From positions 2,089,501 to 2,153,500 of the forward strand of contig NZ_CP086610.1 in the NCBI RefSeq assembly GCF_020883495.1: a stretch of DNA of 64,000 nucleotides, read 5' to 3'. This DNA is from Shinella zoogloeoides (GTDB lineage Bacteria; Pseudomonadota; Alphaproteobacteria; Rhizobiales; Rhizobiaceae). Shown piece by piece: positions 28,472 through 35,925 of this stretch (within the stretch, counting starts at the first letter, position 1; each line of letters begins with the position of its first letter). Position numbers and translations under genes: made by a program. The notes beneath the pieces are model-generated. The model saw nothing but the letters and a program-made list of their open reading frames with translations, was not told the origin of the DNA and made no database searches.

Positions 28472-29254
28472 ATGCGTCGGCTCATTCCGGTTCTCCTGCC
28501 CCTCGCCCTCTTCGCGACGTCCTGCTCCACCTCCAGCTACGACCTTGGGGTCACCACCGCCTCGGTCCCGCCGCGCTTCGAGGACAAGGACCCGCAGGAT
28601 TTCGGCGCGCGCAATCCGCACAGGCATCAGGTCCACGGCATCGACGTGTCCAAGTGGAACGGCGATATCGACTGGCCGGCGGTCAAGAAAGGCGGCGTCT
28701 CCTTCGCCTTCCTGAAGGCGACCGAGGGCACCGACCGCATCGACAGCCGCTTTGCCGAATACTGGCGGGGCGCCAAGGCCGCCGGCGTCGCCCATGCCCC
28801 CTACCACTTCTATTACTTCTGCTCGACGGCGGATGCGCAGGCCGACTGGTTCATCGCCAATGTGCCGAAGGAGGCCGTGCTGCTGCCCCCGGTGCTGGAC
28901 GCCGAGTGGAACCCCGATTCGCCCACCTGCAAGACCCGCCCGCCCGCCGACGAGGTGCGCACGGCCCTCAAGCGCTTCATGGACCGCCTCGAGGCGCACT
29001 ACGGCAAGCGCCCGATCATCTACACGACGGTCGATTTCCACCGCGACAACCTCGTCGGCTATTTCGACGGCTACCCATTCTGGCTGCGCGCGGTCGCCGA
29101 GCACCCGGAAAACATCTACCCGGCGCGCAAGTGGGCCTTCTGGCAATATACCTCCACGGGCGTCGTGCCCGGCGTGGCGACGAATACCGACATCAACGTC
29201 TTTGCCGGTTCGGCGAAGAACTGGAACCAGTGGGTCGCCTCCGTTTCACGCTGA
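28472..29254 (+). CDS. GH25 lysozyme-like lipoprotein
   Basis: The 260-residue protein has a lipoprotein-type signal (LFATSCS, cysteine at 18). The GH25 barrel begins HGIDVSKWNGDIDW and carries FLKATEG, YHFYYF and the acidic active-site pair in PVLDAEWN, and ends with WAFWQYTSTG. GH25 muramidases cleave the MurNAc-GlcNAc bond by hydrolysis. It may anchor in a membrane and trim the bacterium's own wall. It precedes an MltB-type transglycosylase by 131 bases on the same strand. Confidence 0.92.
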   Translation: MRRLIPVLLPLALFATSCSTSSYDLGVTTASVPPRFEDKDPQDFGARNPHRHQVHGIDVSKWNGDIDWPAVKKGGVSFAFLKATEGTDRIDSRFAEYWRGAKAAGVAHAPYHFYYFCSTADAQADWFIANVPKEAVLLPPVLDAEWNPDSPTCKTRPPADEVRTALKRFMDRLEAHYGKRPIIYTTVDFHRDNLVGYFDGYPFWLRAVAEHPENIYPARKWAFWQYTSTGVVPGVATNTDINVFAGSAKNWNQWVASVSR

Positions 29255-29385
29255 CGGCTGCAACAGTCGCCCGATAAAGACGGGCGGCACGCCGCGGTTG
29301 CGGTTTTCTTCTTGCTTCCGTCACATTCATCTGAGACAGCCGGACAACCTCAGATGACAGGGCGACGGACCCAAGGAGCATTCGG

Positions 29386-30588
29386 ATGCGGCAGAACCTG
29401 AAGACGACACTTGCGGCAGGCCTCACGGCGTTTCTTCTGGCGGGCGGCGCGCACGCCCAGACAGCGGCGGCGCCGGCCTGCGGCGGCGATTTCAAGGCCT
29501 TTCTGGACGGCGTGAAGGCCGAAGCGATCGCGCGCGGCGTTTCCGCCGACGTGGTCGACCGGGCGCTCGCCGGCGCGGCCATCGACCAGAAGGTGCTGTC
29601 GCGCGACCGCGCACAGGGCGTCTTCCGCCAGACCTTCCTCGAATTCTCCAAGCGCACGGTCAGCCAGGCCCGCCTCGATATCGGCCGCAAGAAACTGAAG
29701 GAGCTCGCCCCGGTCTTCGCCCGCGCCGAGCAGGAATTCGGCGTTCCCGGTCCGATCATCGCCGCCTTCTGGGCCATGGAGACCGACTTCGGCGCGGTAC
29801 AGGGCGATTTCAACACCCGCAACGCCCTCGTGACGCTCTCGCACGATTGCCGCCGCCCGGAACTCTTCCGCAAGCAGCTTCTCGCCGCCATCGAGATGGT
29901 CGGCCATGGCGACCTCGACCCGAACGGCACGACCGGCGCCTGGGCCGGCGAGATCGGCCAGGTGCAGATGCTGCCGAAGGACATCATCGAATTCGGCGTC
30001 GATGGCGACGGCGACGGCCATGTGAACGTCAAGCAGAGCGCTGCGGACGCCATCCTGACCGCCGCCAAGTTCATCCAGCATCTCGGCTTCACCAAGGGCC
30101 AGCCCTGGATTCAGGAAGTCTCCGTGCCGGACGTGCTGCCCTTCGAGAAGACCGGCCTGCAGCCGGGCATGACGGCGGCCGACTGGTTCGCCCTCGGCGT
30201 CAAGCCGCGCGACGGCAACACCTCTTTCGGCAATCTCGAAGCCTCCCTCGTGCTGCCGCAGGGCCGCAAGGGACCGGCCTTCATCACCTATCCGAACTTC
30301 AACATCTATCTCGAATGGAACCAGTCCTTCATCTACACCACGTCTGCCGCCTACTTCGCCACGCGCCTTGCCGGCGCGCCGCCCTATGAGCGCGGCAACC
30401 CGGAGGAAGGCCTTTCCGAAGAGGGCATGAAACAGCTCCAGACGAAGCTGCAGACACTCGGCCACGATGTCGGCAAGATCGACGGCATCCTCGGCTCGGG
30501 CACGCGCGCGGCGATCCAGAAGGAACAGCTTCGCCTCGGCCTTCCCGCCGACGGCTGGGCGACGCAGGCGCTGCTCTCCGCGCTCTGA
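29386..30588 (+). CDS. MltB-type lytic murein transglycosylase
   Basis: The 400-residue protein has a signal peptide (about 1-24, cleaved after AHAQ), an SLT_2 domain and a C-terminal peptidoglycan-binding repeat (about 340-400). The catalytic glutamate is in the AMETDFGAVQG motif (E132), and GEIGQVQMLPKDI follows. It lacks the lipobox of E. coli MltB, so it is predicted soluble in the periplasm. An AAGGAG site lies eight bases before the ATG. Confidence 0.93.
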   Translation: MRQNLKTTLAAGLTAFLLAGGAHAQTAAAPACGGDFKAFLDGVKAEAIARGVSADVVDRALAGAAIDQKVLSRDRAQGVFRQTFLEFSKRTVSQARLDIGRKKLKELAPVFARAEQEFGVPGPIIAAFWAMETDFGAVQGDFNTRNALVTLSHDCRRPELFRKQLLAAIEMVGHGDLDPNGTTGAWAGEIGQVQMLPKDIIEFGVDGDGDGHVNVKQSAADAILTAAKFIQHLGFTKGQPWIQEVSVPDVLPFEKTGLQPGMTAADWFALGVKPRDGNTSFGNLEASLVLPQGRKGPAFITYPNFNIYLEWNQSFIYTTSAAYFATRLAGAPPYERGNPEEGLSEEGMKQLQTKLQTLGHDVGKIDGILGSGTRAAIQKEQLRLGLPADGWATQALLSAL

Positions 30589-30701
30589 TCGAAATCGGGT
30601 GGCCGCCGGTCACCCGGATGTTATAGGTTTCCCCTGACCTGACGCGGCGCATGCCCGGTCGAACCGGACATGCGCCGTTTTCGTTTTGCAAGGGAAAATC
30701 C

Positions 30702-31631
30702 ATGGAACAGACGGTAGCGCCCACACGCATGAGCGCCGGCACCTGGGGCCTGCTCGCATTGCTCGGCATGATCTGGGGCGGCTCGTTCTTCTTCGCACGC
30801 GTGGCCGTCGCGCATGTGCCGCCCGCCACGCTCGTGCTGCTGCGCGTCGGCATCGCGGCGCTTGCGCTCCACATCTATGTCGCCGGCCGCTTCGGCATCT
30901 ACGCGACGCTGCGCGCCCGCTGGCGCGAATTCCTGCTGCTCGGCCTCCTCAACAACGCCGTGCCGCATATGCTGATCTTCCTCGGCCAGACGCAGATCGG
31001 CGCGGGCCTCGCCTCCATTCTCAACGCCACGACGCCGATCTTCACCGTGCTCATCGCCAACCGGATGACCACGGACGAAAAACTCTCGCCGGAAAAGATC
31101 GCCGGCTGCCTGATCGGCCTCGTCGGCACCGCCGTGCTGATCGGCCCGCGCGCCCTCGCCCCCTTCACCGGCGACGGCGGGCCGCCGCTCTGGGCCGTGA
31201 TCCTGCCGGTGCTCGCCGCCGTCTCCTACGGTTTTGCCGCGACCTACGGCAAGCGTTTCCGGGGCACCGCCCCGCCGGTCATCGCCGCCGGCCAGCTCAC
31301 CGCCTCGACGCTGCTGATGCTGCCCGTCTCGCTGAGCCTCGATTCGCCCTGGCAGCTTGCCCTGCCCCCGCTGCCGGCCATGCTCGCCGTCCTTGCGCTG
31401 GCGCTGCTCTCGACCGCCTACGGCTACATCCTCTTCTTCCGGATCATGGCCGCCGCCGGCGCCACCAATACCTCGCTCGTCACCCTGCTGGTGCCGCCAA
31501 GCGCGATCGTCGCCGGCATGCTCTTCCTCGGCGAACGGCTGACGCCGCTCGGCATTGTCGGCATGGCGCTGGTGCTGCTCGGTCTCGTGGTGCTGGACGG
31601 GCGCGCCTTCGCCCGCTTCCGCGCCCGCTGA
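30702..31631 (+). CDS. EamA/DMT family permease
   Basis: The 309-residue protein has about ten membrane helices in two EamA repeats: LLALLGMIWGGSFFFARV at the start of the first, and GFAATYGKRFRG, PSAIVAGMLFLGERLT in the second. DMT permeases export amino acids, nucleosides or other metabolites; the substrate is unknown. AAGGGAAAATCC precedes the chosen ATG. It stands alone, followed by a strong hairpin. Confidence 0.9.
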   Translation: MEQTVAPTRMSAGTWGLLALLGMIWGGSFFFARVAVAHVPPATLVLLRVGIAALALHIYVAGRFGIYATLRARWREFLLLGLLNNAVPHMLIFLGQTQIGAGLASILNATTPIFTVLIANRMTTDEKLSPEKIAGCLIGLVGTAVLIGPRALAPFTGDGGPPLWAVILPVLAAVSYGFAATYGKRFRGTAPPVIAAGQLTASTLLMLPVSLSLDSPWQLALPPLPAMLAVLALALLSTAYGYILFFRIMAAAGATNTSLVTLLVPPSAIVAGMLFLGERLTPLGIVGMALVLLGLVVLDGRAFARFRAR

Positions 31632-31646
31632 TCCGGCTGGAACAAA

Positions 31647-31681
31647 GCGCCCGGACGCCCGTTTCGGGACAGTCGGGCGCG
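31647..31681 (+). terminator. Hairpin after the EamA permease gene
   Basis: GCGCCCGGAC and GTCGGGCGC pair with one bulge, enclosing a second GCCCG/CGGG pairing. It lies 15 bases after the stop. No T-run follows, so efficiency is uncertain. Confidence 0.45.
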
Positions 31682-31740
31682 TCGGAAACGCCCGGCTTTC
31701 GCCACACTGGTAAATGCACAATGCCGGCATTCGTCATTTG

Positions 31741-31788
31741 GTAGGGATTGTGAATTTTTTGTGGCGCATACGATAGAGGAGAAAAATC
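31741..31788 (+). promoter_or_regulatory. AT-rich probable promoter region before the structured leader
   Basis: A TTGTGA near 31749 and an AT-rich stretch precede the structured RNA region. The -10 element is not convincing, so the promoter is inferred mainly from the need to transcribe the downstream hairpin and microprotein. Confidence 0.3.
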
Positions 31789-31872
31789 AGCGGCTTAGCA
31801 CTGTGAATAACCGTCCCTGGACGGCCGGATGTTGCAACGCAGCAACAAAACACCTTTCCAAGCCGCTTTTTT
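31775..31872 (+). ncRNA. Candidate small RNA or attenuating leader with an intrinsic terminator
   Basis: AGCGGCTT (31789-31796) is complementary to AAGCCGCT (31860-31867), which runs straight into a T-run (31867-31872). The enclosed 63 bases contain two further hairpins: CCGTCC/GGACGG (31811-31824) and GTTGC/GCAAC (31831-31846). This is the layout of a roughly 95-base small RNA or of an attenuator in front of the microprotein gene that starts 40 bases later. I could not match it to a known RNA family. Confidence 0.4.
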
Positions 31873-31911
31873 CGGTCGTAGTATCGACCCGTCAACGCAA
31901 GGAGGTCAGCC

Positions 31912-31989
31912 ATGGGACTCACACATTCCTTGAATGTTCTGATGATCAGTGCAGCGTTCCTCTTCGTCGCAACGATGATCTTCATCTAA
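31912..31989 (+). CDS. 25-residue membrane microprotein
   Basis: An ATG at 31912 follows a perfect AAGGAGGT Shine-Dalgarno sequence at ideal spacing and opens a 25-codon frame ending in TAA. After a polar start (MGLTHSLN) the product is one hydrophobic helix with a SAAFLFVATMIF core, so it should insert in the inner membrane. The ribosome-binding site is the strongest in the window, which argues for a real and well-translated gene. It lies between the structured leader and a two-way terminator. Its function is unknown; single-helix proteins of this size often modulate a larger membrane partner. Confidence 0.7.
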   Translation: MGLTHSLNVLMISAAFLFVATMIFI

Positions 31990-32054
31990 GGCGACCAAAG
32001 CGAAGCAGAAGGGTCAGGGAAAAAGACCAATAACCCTGCCCAGACTATTCAAGA

Positions 32055-32090
32055 AAAATGCATGGCCCCGGAAACGGCGCCATGCATTTT
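32055..32090. terminator. Two-way terminator between microprotein and metF
   Basis: AAAATGCATGGC and GCCATGCATTTT are perfect 12-base arms around a 12-base loop. The AAAA and TTTT ends supply a T-run in both directions, so it can end the plus-strand microprotein transcript and the minus-strand metF transcript, whose stop is 22 bases away. Confidence 0.8.
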
Positions 32091-32111
32091 CGTTTCGGGC
32101 AGGCAATGTCT

Positions 32112-33017
32112 TCAGGCCGCCGCGCCCGCCGTGTGGTTCGGCGCGATCTTCGCAAAGCCGACGCCGTCACAGACGGCCGAAACCAGCGTGGCCCGGTTCA
32201 TCGTATAGAAATGGAACTCGCCCACGCCGCGGGCGATGAGATCTTCCACCTGACGGACGGCAAGCTCCACCGCGACAGCGGCGCGCTCCTGCGGCCGGTC
32301 GTCGAACGGCGCCAGACGCTCGGCGAGCCATCCCGGCACGGAAGCGCCGCAAAGGCCGGCAAACTTCTGCACCTGCGAGAGATTGTGCACCGGCAGGATG
32401 CCCGGCACGACCGGGATCGCGATGCCCGCCTTGCGCACCCGCTCCAGATAGCGCTCGTAATCGTCGTTCTCGAAGAAGAACTGCGTCAGCGCGCGCGTCG
32501 CGCCCGCATCCACCTTGCGCTTCAGCATGTCGATATCGGCGGCGACATCGGGGCTTTGCGGATGCTTTTCCGGATAGGCGGAAACGGACAGTTCGAAATC
32601 GGCAAGGGTGCGCAGGCCCGCGACCAGTTCGGCCGCATTGGCATAGCCGCCCGGATGCGGCTGGTAGGCCGCGCCGACGCCGCCCGGCGGATCGCCGCGC
32701 AAGGCCACGAAATGCTTCACGCCGACCGCCTGGAATTCCGCGACGACGGCATGGACCTCCTCCTTCGTCGCCCCGACGCAGGTCAGATGCGAGGCGGCGG
32801 GCAGCCCCATGTCGAGGAGGTGGCGCACCGTCGCCAGCGTCGGCGCCTTGGTGGAGCCGCCCGCGCCATAGGTGACGGACATGAAGCCGGGCCGATAGGC
32901 CGAAAGCTCGGCGGCCGTTTCCCAGAGCTGGCCTTCGGCCTCCGCCGATTTCGGCGGGAAGAATTCGAAGGACAGGCGGATATCCTTGCGGGCTGGGCTG
33001 GCGGTCGCCGGGTTCAT
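32112..33017 (-). CDS. metF: Methylenetetrahydrofolate reductase (MetF)
   Basis: MetF reduces 5,10-methylene-THF to 5-methyl-THF with FAD, providing the methyl group for methionine synthesis. The 301-residue protein shows the family's opening LSFEFFPPKSAEAE, the SVTYGAGG loop (substrate and FAD binding), the FVALRGDPPGG motif, and a DAGATRALTQFFFEND segment. The ATG at 33017 follows the upstream regulator's TGA by one base (TGACATG) with GGAGGAG inside the regulator's last codons, so translation is coupled. Confidence 0.95.
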   Translation of the reverse strand: MNPATASPARKDIRLSFEFFPPKSAEAEGQLWETAAELSAYRPGFMSVTYGAGGSTKAPTLATVRHLLDMGLPAASHLTCVGATKEEVHAVVAEFQAVGVKHFVALRGDPPGGVGAAYQPHPGGYANAAELVAGLRTLADFELSVSAYPEKHPQSPDVAADIDMLKRKVDAGATRALTQFFFENDDYERYLERVRKAGIAIPVVPGILPVHNLSQVQKFAGLCGASVPGWLAERLAPFDDRPQERAAVAVELAVRQVEDLIARGVGEFHFYTMNRATLVSAVCDGVGFAKIAPNHTAGAAA

Positions 33018-33018
33018 G

Positions 33019-34026
33019 TCAACTCCTCCTGCGGATTGCGATAGGGTCGGCCGCCTCGGCGCGCTGGTCGCGGGCAAGCCAGATGGTCACGGTCAGCGCA
33101 TCGGCGGCCGAATGCGCGGGCTTGAGGTCCACGACCTCCTCCACGACCAGCCCCGCCTTCTCCAGCCACTCGGAGAGCGTACGATGGGAAAAGCCGAGAC
33201 GGACATGGGCATGCTCGTCACGCAGGTGTTCCAGCGCGTGCGGGGCAAGGTCGATGATGGCAAGACGCCCGCCCGGAGCCAGCATGCGCGCAGCTTCGAG
33301 GACCGCCGCTTCCGGCTCTTCGAGGAAGTGCAGCACCTGATGGATCGTCACGACATCGAATTCGTCGCGCTCCAGCGGCAGGTTGAAGATGTCGCCATGG
33401 CGGATGGAGGCCTTGGTGATGCCGGCGCGATCCAGATTGGCCCGCGCCACCGCAAGCATGTCGCGGCTGGCGTCGACGCCGACGCCGCGCCGGTAAAGCC
33501 CCTCGAAGAGCTGCAGGATGCGCCCCGTGCCCGTGCCGAGGTCGAGGAAGGCGTCGACCGGCTCCGTGCCGATGAGCGCGGCGAGCTTCGCCTCCACTTC
33601 CGCCTCGCTGACATGCAGACGCCGCACCGCATCCCACTCCGCCGCGTTGCGGCTGAAATAGGCCTGCGCCTTGTCGGAGCGGATCTTCTTGAGCACGCGC
33701 AGCCGTTCGTCGTCGCGCGCGAAGACCGCATCCGCCGGATCGATGGCCTCCAGCAGCCGGCGGGCGAGCGAGACGGCGACGCCGCCCTGGCTCAGCCGGA
33801 AGAACGCCCAGGCGCCCTCCTGGTAGCGATCGACCAGCGCGGCTTCCGCCAGGAGCTTCAGGTGGCGCGAGATGCGCGGCTGGGACTGGCCGAGGATATC
33901 GGTGAGGTCCGTCACCGTCAGGTCGCCATGGGACAGGAGCGCGAGAAGGCGAAGCCGCGTCGGTTCGCCCGCCGCCTTCAGGATCTCCACAATGTCGTCC
34001 AGTCCAAGTGTCTGCGTGTCGCCCAT
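33019..34026 (-). CDS. ArsR-family regulator fused to a SAM-dependent methyltransferase domain
   Basis: The 335-residue protein has an N-terminal winged helix (about 10-90, with DILGQSQPRISRHLKLL as recognition region) and a C-terminal class I methyltransferase-like domain with the SAM-binding motif LDLGTGTGRI at 161-170. Fusions of this type beside methionine genes in alphaproteobacteria are thought to sense S-adenosylmethionine or S-adenosylhomocysteine, so it probably controls metF and itself. The ATG at 34026 has GGAAAG upstream; an in-frame TTG at 34041 is less likely. A perfect-arm palindrome lies just upstream of the start. Confidence 0.88.
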   Translation of the reverse strand: MGDTQTLGLDDIVEILKAAGEPTRLRLLALLSHGDLTVTDLTDILGQSQPRISRHLKLLAEAALVDRYQEGAWAFFRLSQGGVAVSLARRLLEAIDPADAVFARDDERLRVLKKIRSDKAQAYFSRNAAEWDAVRRLHVSEAEVEAKLAALIGTEPVDAFLDLGTGTGRILQLFEGLYRRGVGVDASRDMLAVARANLDRAGITKASIRHGDIFNLPLERDEFDVVTIHQVLHFLEEPEAAVLEAARMLAPGGRLAIIDLAPHALEHLRDEHAHVRLGFSHRTLSEWLEKAGLVVEEVVDLKPAHSAADALTVTIWLARDQRAEAADPIAIRRRS

Positions 34027-34042
34027 GGTCTTTCCAATCAAG

Positions 34043-34062
34043 ACATAAAGATATGTTTATGT
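34043..34062. promoter_or_regulatory. Palindromic operator ACATAAA-N6-TTTATGT
   Basis: Two perfect 7-base arms surround GATATG, whose centre is also nearly symmetric. The site starts 17 bases upstream of the regulator's ATG, where an autorepressor would block transcription of the regulator-metF pair. It is a strong candidate for the ArsR-family operator. Confidence 0.7.
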
Positions 34063-34124
34063 GATTAATCTGCTTCGCGCAAGAGCCAATCCATGCGCCG
34101 ATCTTCCCATCAACAGGGCCAAAG

Positions 34125-34150
34125 AAAAACCCCGGCAAGCCGGGGTTTTT
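34125..34150 (-). terminator. Intrinsic terminator of ettA
   Basis: AAAAACCCCGGC and GCCGGGGTTTTT form a perfect 12-base-pair stem with a two-base gap. On the minus strand it follows the ettA stop by 23 bases and has a five-base T-run. It also reads symmetrically, so it can shield the regulator promoter from transcription from either side. Confidence 0.88.
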
Positions 34151-34173
34151 CAAAGGCAAAAGCAGCGTCGGCC

Positions 34174-35823
34174 TCAGCGCGTCAGGCGCTTGTAGGTCAC
34201 GCGCTTCGGATTGACGGCATCCGCGCCGAGGCGGCGGATCTTGTCCTGCTCGTAGTCCTCGAAGTTACCCTCGAACCATTCCACATGGCTATCGCCCTCG
34301 AAGGCGAGGATGTGGGTGGCGAGACGGTCGAGGAACATGCGGTCGTGCGAGATGATGACGGCGCAGCCGGCGAAGTTCTCCAGCGCGTCTTCCAGCGCGG
34401 CCAGCGTTTCCGTGTCGAGGTCGTTGGTCGGTTCGTCGAGCAGGATGACGTTGTAGCCGCCCTTCAGCATCTTGGCGAGGTGCACGCGGTTGCGCTGGCC
34501 GCCCGAGAGCGTGCCGACCTTCTGCTGCTGGTCGCCGCCCTTGAAGTTGAACGCGCCGCAATAGGCGCGGCTGTTCATCTCGTGCTTGCCGAGCTTGAGC
34601 ACATCGTTGCCGCCGGAGATTTCCTCCCAGACGGTCTTGTTGCCGCCGAGCGCATCGCGGCTCTGGTCGACATAGCCGAGATCGACCGTCTCACCGACGG
34701 TGATCGAGCCGGAATCCGGCTTTTCCTGGCCGGTGATCATGCGGAACAGCGTCGTCTTGCCGGCGCCGTTCGGGCCGATGACGCCGACGATGCCGCCGGG
34801 CGGCAGCTTGAAGGTAAGGTTCTCGATGAGGACGCGGTCGCCATAGGCCTTGGTGAGGTTTTCCGCCTCGATGACCACGTTGCCGAGACGCTCGCCGACC
34901 GGGATGACGATCTGCGCGTCGCCGGGACGACGGTCGGCCGCCGCCTTGACCAGTTCGTCATAGGCCTTGATACGGGCCTTGGACTTGGCCTGACGGGCCT
35001 TGGGCGAGGAGGCGATCCACTCCTGCTCGCGCGACAGCGCCTTCTGGCGGGTGCCCTCTTCGCGTTCTTCCTGCGCCATGCGCTTTGCTTTGGCCTGCAG
35101 ATAGGCGGAGTAATTGCCTTCGTAGGGAATGCCACGACCGCGGTCGAGTTCGAGAATCCAGCCCGTGACATTGTCGAGGAAGTAGCGGTCGTGGGTGATC
35201 ATCAGCACGGAGCCGGGATATTCGCGCAGGTGCTTTTCGAGCCAGGCGATCGTCTCGGCGTCGAGATGGTTGGTCGGTTCGTCGAGCAGCAGCAGGTCCG
35301 GCTGGGCGAGCAGCAGCTTGCAGAGCGCCACGCGACGCTTTTCACCGCCCGAAAGGCTATCGACGCCGGAGTCGCCCGGCGGGCAGCGCAGCGCGTCCAT
35401 CGCCATCTCGACCTGGCTTTCGAGGTCCCAGAGGTTCTGGCTGTCGATGATGTCCTGGAGCTTGGCGCCCTCTTCCGCCGTCTCGTCGGAATAGTTCATC
35501 ATCAGTTCGTTGTAGCGGTCGAGGATCGCCTTCTTGGGGGCGACGCCCTCCATGACGTTTTCGAGCACGGTCTTGGATGCGTCGAGCTGCGGCTCCTGCG
35601 GCAGGTAGCCGAGGGTCGCGCCCTCCGCCAGCCACGCCTCGCCCGTGAACTCCTTGTCGAGGCCGGCCATGATCCGCAGCACCGTCGACTTACCCGCGCC
35701 GTTCGGGCCGAGGATACCGATCTTGGCATCCGGGTAGAACGAGAGGTGGATGTTCTCGAGGATCTTCTTGTTGCCATAGGCCTTGTTGAGCCCAGACATG
35801 TGGTAGATGAACTGACGTGCCAT
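34174..35823 (-). CDS. ettA: Energy-dependent translational throttle protein EttA (ABC-F)
   Basis: EttA is an ABC-F ATPase that binds the ribosomal E site and couples translation to ATP/ADP level. The 549-residue protein has two ABC domains: Walker [10 protein letters not shown] and signature LSGGEKRRV in the first, Walker [10 protein letters not shown] and signature LSGGQRNRV in the second, joined by the linker typical of ABC-F proteins. There is no membrane domain. Length matches E. coli EttA (about 555). The ATG at 35823 begins [14 protein letters not shown], as in the family. Confidence 0.94.
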   Translation of the reverse strand: MARQFIYHMSGLNKAYGNKKILENIHLSFYPDAKIGILGPNGAGKSTVLRIMAGLDKEFTGEAWLAEGATLGYLPQEPQLDASKTVLENVMEGVAPKKAILDRYNELMMNYSDETAEEGAKLQDIIDSQNLWDLESQVEMAMDALRCPPGDSGVDSLSGGEKRRVALCKLLLAQPDLLLLDEPTNHLDAETIAWLEKHLREYPGSVLMITHDRYFLDNVTGWILELDRGRGIPYEGNYSAYLQAKAKRMAQEEREEGTRQKALSREQEWIASSPKARQAKSKARIKAYDELVKAAADRRPGDAQIVIPVGERLGNVVIEAENLTKAYGDRVLIENLTFKLPPGGIVGVIGPNGAGKTTLFRMITGQEKPDSGSITVGETVDLGYVDQSRDALGGNKTVWEEISGGNDVLKLGKHEMNSRAYCGAFNFKGGDQQQKVGTLSGGQRNRVHLAKMLKGGYNVILLDEPTNDLDTETLAALEDALENFAGCAVIISHDRMFLDRLATHILAFEGDSHVEWFEGNFEDYEQDKIRRLGADAVNPKRVTYKRLTR

Positions 35824-35925
35824 GAAAACGCGCTCCGGATCGGACAAATTTGCCCGCTATGTAGGCGAATTCTCCGCCCGCGGCAATCAGCGAAAGCCGC
35901 GGCGCACAGGCAAGGCGGCCCGCGT

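Noticed and set aside
31734..31985. An 83-codon minus-strand frame across the microprotein region.
   Set aside because: No ribosome-binding site, no domain, and it opposes the better-supported plus-strand microprotein.
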